64,000 nucleotides of DNA, taken from positions 1-64,000 of the forward strand of contig JAJQEJ010000059.1 in the NCBI GenBank assembly GCA_021201735.1. The letters run 5' to 3'. Of this stretch, positions 51,315 to 58,310 are shown one piece after another. The notes under the pieces were generated by a model. It had not been told where the DNA came from. It saw only the letters and a program-made list of their open reading frames with translations, and ran no database searches. The DNA comes from Oscillospiraceae bacterium (lineage in GTDB: Bacteria; Bacillota; Clostridia; Oscillospirales; Oscillospiraceae). Numbering within the stretch: the stretch's first letter is position 1; the number at the start of each line of letters is the position of its first letter. Both the position numbers and the translations under genes were made by a program.

Positions 51315-52106
51315 TCAGCAGGCTATGGCGCGGCTGCGCGCCGCGCGGGCGGCCGCCTCTTTCCACGGCGCTTCCACAAATTTCAGCGCCTCCGGTGTCT
51401 GCCGCACCGCGGCAAGGCAGATGGCCTCGGTCTGTACCTCCACGTAGGCGAGGAGGTTCCCATTCTGCCGTACCGCCTCCAGACAGACCGCCTCTGTCTG
51501 TTCCCCGATGAGTTCAAATACCCCCCAGTCCACACGCACCGCAAGCTTGCACAGGCGTTCGCTCGGGTTTTGCAGGGTGCGGATCGCGACGGGATTTTTT
51601 ATGATTTGCTCCATCTCCAGAATCGCCGGTGTCTTCTCCCGCACAAAGGGCAGGGCGTCCGGGTTTTGCAGCAGCGCCAGTATACAAAGCTCCTCTGTCT
51701 GCTCCTTTACATATTGCAGTGCAAGGCCATTGCGCTTCACCGCCCGCAGGCACATGGGCTGTGTCTGGTGCTCAATATATCGTAGTGCCATGGGATTTTG
51801 CCGGAGCGCCTCCAGGCAGATTTCCTCGCTCTTCTCCTCCACATGGCTCAGCGCGAGCCCATTTTGCCGGATGGCAAGCCTGCAGAGGGCCGGGGTCTGC
51901 TTGCGCACCGCGCTCAGCACGATTCCGTTGCGCGCCAACGCCATAGCGCAGAGCGTCTCGGTCTGCTCTCTGAGATGCAGGAGAGACCACGGATTGGACT
52001 TTACCGCCTCTACACAGAGGGCTTGGGGCGGGTCGTTGATATACTTGATAAATGCGCCGTCCTTGCGCACCCGTTGGAGATAATCGTCAAATTCACTCTG
52101 GCACAT
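51315..52106 (-). CDS. DUF4116-type repeat protein
   Basis: 263 aa made almost entirely of about 9 repeats of 23-24 residues, with the pattern AVRQNGLALSHVEEQTEEICLEA (two helices per unit; variants such as AVKRNGLALQYVKEQ). The array would form an alpha-solenoid for protein binding. AAGGAGTG precedes ATG 52106. It is last gene of the AAA+/VWA cassette, 22 bases after the VWA gene, suggesting an adaptor or target-recognition role there; inference only. Confidence 0.8.
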   Translation of the reverse strand: MCQSEFDDYLQRVRKDGAFIKYINDPPQALCVEAVKSNPWSLLHLREQTETLCAMALARNGIVLSAVRKQTPALCRLAIRQNGLALSHVEEKSEEICLEALRQNPMALRYIEHQTQPMCLRAVKRNGLALQYVKEQTEELCILALLQNPDALPFVREKTPAILEMEQIIKNPVAIRTLQNPSERLCKLAVRVDWGVFELIGEQTEAVCLEAVRQNGNLLAYVEVQTEAICLAAVRQTPEALKFVEAPWKEAAARAARSRAIAC

Positions 52107-52128
52107 AGGTCACACTCCTTATATGGCT

Positions 52129-54582
52129 TCAGCGGCTGGAAATGCCGGCTAAGATTTCTTTTTCCAGCAGTCTGGAGAGGGTTTTGGGCATCTGTTCCTC
52201 ATCAGAGATGTCGATGTGCGCCTCTCCATAAATCTGCTTCATCTGCGCCTGATCCTCCCCAATGGCGAAGGCCAGCGTCTTGATCCCCCTGCGTCGGGCG
52301 CTCTGCACCACCCCCCTGATATCGTTTTTCGCCAACGCGCCGCCATATCCGCTGGAGTTCGGCTGCCCGTCGGACAGGATCATTAACAATTTATTCTTTT
52401 CGGTGCGCTCCGCCAAAAAGTTCGCCGTAATGCCCAGCGCCATGCCGTCGCGGTTGTCTCCCTCGGCCGCCATTTGGTTCACCGCGTATTTGGCGGTCTT
52501 GACATCCTCAAACTGCTTATAGACGCGATAGCACAGCGCGTGGTCACAATGATAACCCGCGATCAGGGTGGGAATCTCCAGCCATTCCAACACCTCCGTG
52601 AGCAGCATGGCGGACTCCTTGACGGCGGTAAGCCGCTTCCCCCCCATTGAGCCGCTGTTGTCCACAAGAATCGCAACGGACATATCGAGGAGCTTATCCG
52701 GGTTTTTCTTCTTTGTAAAGTACCTCTGATCCACTTTATAGGCGCTCTTCGCGTCCACCTTTCTGCCAATATAGCGGTGCCGCTGCGTGGTAACGCCCTC
52801 CTCCTGGATCATCTTCTGCACCTCTCTGTATATCTTTTTCAGATAGGTGCGGTTGGTATCTATGATCCCCTCATAGACCTGCTGATCCTCCAATCCGGGG
52901 AGGACCTGCCGCAGCACCAGCGCGATGCCGAAGTGGGGGGAGCACATGTTCTCCGTGGTAATGTGGGTGACGGCCTCATTGAGCTGATCCTGCGCCGCCA
53001 GCACCTCCGCTTTCTCTTGCCTCAGGTCGGCATAAATCTGATCCATGACACGCTGCAGCATCTCCTCCGGGTACTGGGTGTTCCCCTGCTCGGAGAATTC
53101 CTGCTCCGCCGCTGGGGCATCCTCCTCAGAAGCATCGGCGCCCTGTCGGAAAATATTCTCCGGAGGGGAGGAAAAAGCCTCACCGCCGCAACACTCCATG
53201 GCGCGCTCCAGCTGATCCATCAGCGCCCTCACCGCGTCCATCCCATGTCCGGCGCGACCGCCGCCCCCGCCGTTCCCGCTTGCACCCTGCTCCAGGGACG
53301 GAGCCGCTTGCGTGTCCTCATCGCTGCCGCCCGTACTGCTGCCGCCGCTCCCGTCTTCCTCGGCGGTGTCTCCGCTGCCGGAAGTGCCGCCGCGCTTCTC
53401 CTCCGACGGGTCGCCGCCGTCTCCACCGCCGCCGTCGCGTTCGGTGTCCTCCTCGCCGCCGCCTTCCTCGCCGCTCCCGGTGCCGTCGTCCTCGCCGCCG
53501 CCAGACTGAATCGTCTGCTCCCCGTCGTTCTCCCCGTCGTCGCCGCCGGGCTTAGGGCCACCCTCACCACCGGGGTCGCCGCCCTCCTCGCTGCCGTCGT
53601 CGCCGTCCGCGTCACCAAAGCCGCCGCCCTCCTCATCGCGCTCTCCCTCGTCTTCACCGCCGCCGCCGTCGCCGCCGCTCTCCTCCGAGGGCTCCTGCTC
53701 ATCGTCGGCCTCCAGCGCTACGGACATGCGGATGAAGGGCCACAGCTGCTCTGCCATCACGTTGATACAGCCGTATTTTACCCCCAGATCATCGGTCGCC
53801 TTCGCCGTATCCATATAACCCTGCATGCTATGAAGCGCCTGCATATACCAAGAGGATTCCATGGTCTCCTCCCGCAGGACAAAGACGCTGCCAAAACGGG
53901 CATATTGCAGCAACAGCGCGGTCATAATGGTCAGGGGCGTGTGCTCCCCGCACGCTATGAGGCTCTCCAGCGAGGGCAGATTGGAAAACAGCCCCTCCCT
54001 GAGTGTTATAATGCTCTTTTTGACAAAGGCACTATGGCTGCGGCACATTTTTTCCTCATCGTGTGCGTCACTGATGACGTTGGCAAGGTCGGAGTATATC
54101 TTCTCAATGAGCGCGGCGTACTCCGGCTGCTTCATCGCCGCCATAATCTCGCCCCGCACCCGTCCGTCCTCCATCTGATCCCGCTTGTCGCCCGCGAAGG
54201 GCATTTTTCCTGTTTTGAGCGCCTGTATCGCCGCGAATTCACCCTTGATGTCAAAATATAACACATGGGCAAGCTCATGAAATAAGTATCCCAAGATAAC
54301 GAACACCTTATTCTGATGGGCGGCAAAATTGCGGGTAAGCAGATTACAGGTATCAATATAGATGGTTTTCCCATAGGTGCGCGACGCGGGAATCGTTTTC
54401 TCCGGGCCGGATTGTTGCAGCACCAGCTTCAGCGGTACGGTACGCCCCGCGCTCAGGGTACGCAGCAGATCGTTCAGGTATTCCGAAAAGTAGGAGGAAC
54501 CGGTGAATGTCTCAAATCCGATTTCATCCGCGTTCAGGTGGTCGAGGTGGGCGCGCACACGCTCCAAAAATAAGCTCTCCAT
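52129..54582 (-). CDS. Zincin-VWA protein (CobT/DUF2201-like partner of an AAA+ ATPase)
   Basis: 817 aa. An N-terminal domain with HELAH in YLFHELAHVLYFD (about residue 104), a zincin metal motif. A long Gly/Asp/Glu-rich low-complexity linker (about 295-450) is followed by a C-terminal von Willebrand A domain with the MIDAS motif DNSGSMGG (about 640) and later ILSDGQPNS. ATG 54582 has GGAGGCGGAG upstream. VWA proteins with MIDAS commonly act with MoxR/CobS-type ATPases, and one is encoded 17 bases upstream. A peptidase activity is possible but unproven; the third zinc ligand is not obvious. Confidence 0.85.
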   Translation of the reverse strand: MESLFLERVRAHLDHLNADEIGFETFTGSSYFSEYLNDLLRTLSAGRTVPLKLVLQQSGPEKTIPASRTYGKTIYIDTCNLLTRNFAAHQNKVFVILGYLFHELAHVLYFDIKGEFAAIQALKTGKMPFAGDKRDQMEDGRVRGEIMAAMKQPEYAALIEKIYSDLANVISDAHDEEKMCRSHSAFVKKSIITLREGLFSNLPSLESLIACGEHTPLTIMTALLLQYARFGSVFVLREETMESSWYMQALHSMQGYMDTAKATDDLGVKYGCINVMAEQLWPFIRMSVALEADDEQEPSEESGGDGGGGEDEGERDEEGGGFGDADGDDGSEEGGDPGGEGGPKPGGDDGENDGEQTIQSGGGEDDGTGSGEEGGGEEDTERDGGGGDGGDPSEEKRGGTSGSGDTAEEDGSGGSSTGGSDEDTQAAPSLEQGASGNGGGGGRAGHGMDAVRALMDQLERAMECCGGEAFSSPPENIFRQGADASEEDAPAAEQEFSEQGNTQYPEEMLQRVMDQIYADLRQEKAEVLAAQDQLNEAVTHITTENMCSPHFGIALVLRQVLPGLEDQQVYEGIIDTNRTYLKKIYREVQKMIQEEGVTTQRHRYIGRKVDAKSAYKVDQRYFTKKKNPDKLLDMSVAILVDNSGSMGGKRLTAVKESAMLLTEVLEWLEIPTLIAGYHCDHALCYRVYKQFEDVKTAKYAVNQMAAEGDNRDGMALGITANFLAERTEKNKLLMILSDGQPNSSGYGGALAKNDIRGVVQSARRRGIKTLAFAIGEDQAQMKQIYGEAHIDISDEEQMPKTLSRLLEKEILAGISSR

Positions 54583-54599
54583 TTCTCCGCCTCCCCTTT

Positions 54600-56321
54600 T
54601 TACAGGTACAAATCCACCACAGAGGAGATCATAGCCGCCTGCTCCTCCATATCGTTGCTCCCCTTGGCGACCACACACTCAATACAGTCCTGCTTCAAGT
54701 CGGAAAAGCCGTCCAGCTTGGCCGTCAGCACCCACATTTCCAGCTCCGAAACGGAGATGCTGCCGTCGGTAATACCCTTATCCTGACAGAATTCCCGCAG
54801 CTTGCTCCACACCGTATAGCAGGTCTCCAGCACCGACTGCTCCTCCACCCGGGTGTTCATGGACAGGCGTTCAAACACCTTCTTTTTTGGCATATCGTAG
54901 CTGTCGATGATGCACGCCATACGCCGAATCACCGAGGGATCCAGAAGACGGCAGGAATGATAGCCCACGTTGTCGGTGTAGACCACAACCGCATTCCTGT
55001 GCCGCCGGGTGTGGGAGCCGTCCACCAGCGGAATGACCGCCCCCGGGCGGTCGTACTCGTTGAGCCCCACCAGCACTCCGCTGTCCTTGATGCGGGAAAT
55101 CTCCTGCACCTCTACGATATAGCCTTTTTCCAGCGCCTTTACGTAGTTGGACGCCACATGCTTGAACCGGGGCACATTACTCTCCGTCTCCCGCACAAGA
55201 GACGCATACGCCTCCATACACTGGTCGGGCGTCGCGTCCTCCTTCCTGCTCCCTGTCATGTGAAAATACGCCCCCGCCGGGTTTTCGGCGATCTCTGCAA
55301 AGGAGGGCCGCGCCAGCGGCTGCGCCGCCACCGCATTGGGTACAAAGTCGCTCAAAAAGTCCTGCGTCTCCATATTGCTGTGGCAGGTGACACGCAGTAG
55401 CGGCATATGCAAAATACAGGCCATTACCTCCACGCCGGTGGATTTTCCATAGGCTGTGATCCCCCGCCACATGAAATTCACCATGGGCCGCTGCTCGTTT
55501 TGGGAGTAGACAAAGCGCTGCGCCAGCTTCATGGTTTCCTCCGGCACCGGAAAGCTGTCTTCAAAGACAGGGATTAGATCCAGTTCCTCCTCCGTCCATT
55601 GGAACTGCGCGGAAAACGCGCGGAACAGCTCCTTTGCCTCCGCCACACTCACCACCGCCGTCGCCCCGGTGGAGGAGGCGGTGTGGGACAGGAGCACCGG
55701 TTTCCCGCAAATCACCTTGTGATAGCGCATCCCGCCCAGCGAGACTGTCTGCTCGTCCAAGAGGGCAATTGCGCCGGATTTATCGTCAATCTCCATCTTC
55801 TTTTCGGTGAAAATCCGGTACAGCGCATCACTGAGCTTGTAGAGCGCACCCCCGTCGAATGGCGCGTGCCTGTTGCTGTTCCCCTCCAGCTGCTCCAAAA
55901 GCGCGTTAACCTCTGCAAATTTCTCCCGCAAAGTGGGGAAAAATCCAAGCAGGAGGGGTGTGGCATCAAAGTCCTCCTCTGTGAGCAGGTTGGGAAGGGA
56001 CTGGTAGCCCCCCGCCTCCGTGACGATGGCCGCGCGGATGGTTCCGTTCTTTTGCAGGCTCGCAATGAGCCGCCCCTGAGCGAGCGCCGTCTCGGTGGCA
56101 TAGACAGTCTCACTGATTTTCACCAGTGCAATCTCCGCCGTATCCCCGCCGAAATAGTTGAGCACCGCCTTGACCACCCATGCGTTAAGGCACGCCAGCT
56201 TCTTCCCCTGATTCAACTCCGACATGGAATTGGTGTCTGTGGTCGTCTCCTCCATGGTGTTATATGGCGCCGGTAAGTCTCCTGTAAAAAAGGAGTTTTT
56301 AGAAAATAAAATTGAGTTCAC
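54600..56321 (-). CDS. AAA+ ATPase of the MoxR/CobS kind
   Basis: 573 aa. A long N-terminal region (about 1-265) precedes an ATPase domain with a P-loop of the form GxxxxGKS in RGITAYGKSTG (about 285). The following RVTCHSNMETQDFLSDFVP and VQEISRIKDSGVLVGLNEYD fit the second-region/Walker B and sensor areas of MoxR-like ATPases. The Walker B acidic motif is atypical (VEVQEIS). GTG start at 56321 with GAGGG upstream; ATG 56255 is an alternative. First gene of the cassette with its own promoter and tandem operator repeats. Confidence 0.78.
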   Translation of the reverse strand: MNSILFSKNSFFTGDLPAPYNTMEETTTDTNSMSELNQGKKLACLNAWVVKAVLNYFGGDTAEIALVKISETVYATETALAQGRLIASLQKNGTIRAAIVTEAGGYQSLPNLLTEEDFDATPLLLGFFPTLREKFAEVNALLEQLEGNSNRHAPFDGGALYKLSDALYRIFTEKKMEIDDKSGAIALLDEQTVSLGGMRYHKVICGKPVLLSHTASSTGATAVVSVAEAKELFRAFSAQFQWTEEELDLIPVFEDSFPVPEETMKLAQRFVYSQNEQRPMVNFMWRGITAYGKSTGVEVMACILHMPLLRVTCHSNMETQDFLSDFVPNAVAAQPLARPSFAEIAENPAGAYFHMTGSRKEDATPDQCMEAYASLVRETESNVPRFKHVASNYVKALEKGYIVEVQEISRIKDSGVLVGLNEYDRPGAVIPLVDGSHTRRHRNAVVVYTDNVGYHSCRLLDPSVIRRMACIIDSYDMPKKKVFERLSMNTRVEEQSVLETCYTVWSKLREFCQDKGITDGSISVSELEMWVLTAKLDGFSDLKQDCIECVVAKGSNDMEEQAAMISSVVDLYL

Positions 56322-56344
56322 ATCTATCCCTCGACTTTTGTTTA

Positions 56345-56384
56345 GTTAGCTATCGCTAATTATAGTTACCTACCGCTAATTATA
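56345..56384 (-). promoter_or_regulatory. Tandem 20-bp repeats overlapping the AAA+/VWA cassette promoter
   Basis: Two head-to-tail repeats on the minus strand, TATAATTAGCGGTAGGTAAC (56384-56365) and TATAATTAGCGATAGCTAAC (56364-56345), agree at 18 of 20 bases. The first provides a TG-extended -10 box (TGGTATAAT). Each holds a palindrome TTAGC-N4-GCTAA (perfect in the second). The start codon follows 24 bases later. This is a likely repressor site; the regulator is unknown. Confidence 0.75.
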
Positions 56385-56474
56385 CCACAAATCATGCAGT
56401 TGTACATCTAATTTGATAGAAATAAGCCCTAAATTATCTCCAAAAAGTGATGCGTCTTATGGTGTACTATTGAT

Positions 56475-56523
56475 AAAAAATACGCCGAATTCCTCCTTGC
56501 ATTCCGCAATTTGGAACCCGGCG
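56475..56523 (-). terminator. Rho-independent terminator of the transhydroxylase operon
   Basis: On the minus strand, after the Mrp gene stop, CGCCGGGTTCC pairs with GGAATTCGGCG (two G-U pairs), then TATTTTTTATC. This shows that the transhydroxylase-Mrp unit ends before the AAA+/VWA cassette. Confidence 0.7.
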
Positions 56524-56531
56524 CATTGGGG

Positions 56532-57374
56532 TCAGGATGTGGCGGACTCCAGCAGGGCGGCGACAGCCTCCAACTGGTTCGGGGAAATATCCTCAATCTC
56601 CCCCCGGTCACAGTAACCGGAAAAGCGAGGGTCAATGGGAACCCGCCCCAAAACGGGGATGGCGAACTCCTCCGCCACCTTGTCAAGGGTACTGGGTCCG
56701 AAAATCTCATGCCGCCCGCCGCAGTCGGGACAGACGAAATAGCTGAAATTTTCCACCAGGCCAAGGAGTGGCACCCGCATGAGCTTCGCCATATTCACCG
56801 CCTTGGCGACAATCTTCCTCACCAAATCCTGGGGCGACGTCACCATGACGATCCCATTCACGGGAAGGGACTGGAACACTGTCAGGGGGACATCTCCGGT
56901 GCCGGGCGGCATATCTACAAACAGGTAATCCAGCTCTCCCCATATCACATCCCCCCAAAACTGCTTTACAACCCCCGCAATGACAGGGCCACGCCAGATA
57001 ACGGGATCGGTCTCGTTTGGCATGAGCAAATTCAGGCTAATCACCTTGATCCCGCCCTTAGAGGCGACCGGCAGAATGCCGTTATCGTCGGTATATGCCT
57101 GGGTATGAAGACCAAATGCGGTAGGGATGGAGGGGCCGGTAATGTCGGCGTCCAAAATCCCGACCTTTTTCCCCTGCTTTGCCATAGCCACGGCAAGGGA
57201 TGACGTCACAAAGCTCTTGCCGACCCCGCCCTTGCCGCTCATCACCGCAATGACATTTTTGATCTGGGAGAGCTCATGCGCCGGAACACTGAAATTGGGC
57301 ACCGTATTCTTCGGTTCGCCGCAAGTGCCGCTCTGTGCGCAGGATGAGCAGCTCTCGCTGTTACATTCTGACAT
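56532..57374 (-). CDS. Mrp/NBP35-family Fe-S cluster carrier ATPase
   Basis: 280 aa P-loop NTPase with deviant Walker A GKGGVGKS (about 47), LDADITGPS and the CxxC pair CPDCGG (about 218-221) that bridges a cluster in the dimer. The N-terminal Cys-rich tail (CNSESCSSCAQSGTC) resembles NBP35-type proteins. It lies downstream of the transhydroxylase subunits, which need three 4Fe-4S clusters, so a dedicated maturation role is plausible. Separated from the beta-subunit gene by an 81-base gap with a hairpin. Confidence 0.88.
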   Translation of the reverse strand: MSECNSESCSSCAQSGTCGEPKNTVPNFSVPAHELSQIKNVIAVMSGKGGVGKSFVTSSLAVAMAKQGKKVGILDADITGPSIPTAFGLHTQAYTDDNGILPVASKGGIKVISLNLLMPNETDPVIWRGPVIAGVVKQFWGDVIWGELDYLFVDMPPGTGDVPLTVFQSLPVNGIVMVTSPQDLVRKIVAKAVNMAKLMRVPLLGLVENFSYFVCPDCGGRHEIFGPSTLDKVAEEFAIPVLGRVPIDPRFSGYCDRGEIEDISPNQLEAVAALLESATS

Positions 57375-57403
57375 GCTTTTCCGTCCTTTCTGTTGCAGAT
57401 GCA

Positions 57404-57436
57404 GAGAAACTGCACGGCAATCCCGCGCAGTTTCTC
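57404..57436 (-). promoter_or_regulatory. Intercistronic hairpin between beta subunit and Mrp genes
   Basis: A perfect 10-bp stem (57404-57413 with 57427-57436, arm GAGAAACTGC) with a 13-base loop and no T-run. Probably a transcript processing or stability element that lowers expression of the Mrp gene. Confidence 0.55.
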
Positions 57437-57455
57437 TGTATTGTATATCATTTAC

Positions 57456-58310
57456 TTACAGGCTGTCAATCGAAATATTGCCAAGGTTGAGCGAGTTATT
57501 GTTGATGGCCACGGTATCCGTCACGCCGATCTGAGGCACGGTTACCTTCTGCACCAGCTTGTCATCGGCATACAGGGAGTACTCACCCGGATCCAGATGA
57601 TCAAACTTGAAATCACCGAAGTAATTGGTAACCTGCGTCTCGTCCACGCCGTTACCGACCAGACGCGCCGCGACACCCTTGACACAGTCGCCGTTTTTGA
57701 TGAACCCGCCGCCCACAAAGGCCTTATCAAACAGGTAGTAGTTCTTGTAGAAGACGTGGGGCTTTGTGTTCAGGTCGGGCATAACGACATCCAACTTCTC
57801 GTCTTTGATCTTCTGCTCCATCTCCTCCGGCTCAATGCAGTAGTGCTTAATGGCCTCGGTGGGGCAGGAGTGGGCACAGCGGGGCATGCCGGGCGCATCG
57901 CCGGAGTCGATGAGATGGGCACACATGGTGCACTTCTGCGCCACGCCGTACTCCTCGTTCCAGTAAATCGCGCCGTAGGGGCAGCTGTCCACCAGGGACT
58001 TCTTATCCCGTGCCTTCTCCGCGTCAATGAGGACAATCCCGTCCTCTCGGCGGACAATGGCCTCTGGATTTGCCTTCTGGCAGGGCGCGTCCTCGCAGTG
58101 CATACAGGGGGTGGGGCGGTAGGAAACGTCAATGCGGGGATAGAGCCCGCGCTCATTGCGTTCTATGTTCATCCAACGGTGTCCGTGGCGGGGCTGCGGC
58201 TCCGTGTAGGGCGACCAGTCGTTATCAACATATTCATCCTTACAGCTAATAAAGCAGTTGTTGCAGTCAAAGCAAAGGTTCACATCAATTACTAAATAAT
58301 GCTGTTTCAT
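57456..58310 (-). CDS. Pyrogallol-phloroglucinol transhydroxylase, beta (Fe-S) subunit
   Basis: 284 aa, close to the 274 aa I recall for the Pelobacter acidigallici beta subunit. Cys motifs for three 4Fe-4S clusters: CFDCNNCFISC, CMHCEDAPC with CPYGAI, and CTMC with CAHSCP. A C-terminal beta-barrel (about 200-284, DETQVTNYFGDFKF and PGEYSLYADDKLV) of Cna-B type is a feature of this subunit and not of ordinary ferredoxin subunits. Overlaps the alpha-subunit gene by one base (TAATG). Confidence 0.85.
   Translation of the reverse strand: MKQHYLVIDVNLCFDCNNCFISCKDEYVDNDWSPYTEPQPRHGHRWMNIERNERGLYPRIDVSYRPTPCMHCEDAPCQKANPEAIVRREDGIVLIDAEKARDKKSLVDSCPYGAIYWNEEYGVAQKCTMCAHLIDSGDAPGMPRCAHSCPTEAIKHYCIEPEEMEQKIKDEKLDVVMPDLNTKPHVFYKNYYLFDKAFVGGGFIKNGDCVKGVAARLVGNGVDETQVTNYFGDFKFDHLDPGEYSLYADDKLVQKVTVPQIGVTDTVAINNNSLNLGNISIDSL

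Noticed and set aside
53230..53700. Repetitive GC-rich stretch that looks like a tandem repeat or CRISPR-like array
   Set aside because: No regular unit or spacers; it encodes the acidic low-complexity linker of the VWA protein in frame.
52777..54261. 494-codon plus-strand frame with many Ala/Val/Leu opposite the VWA gene
   Set aside because: It arises from the GC-rich codons of the Gly/Asp/Glu linker; the hydrophobic runs are a complement artefact, not a membrane protein.
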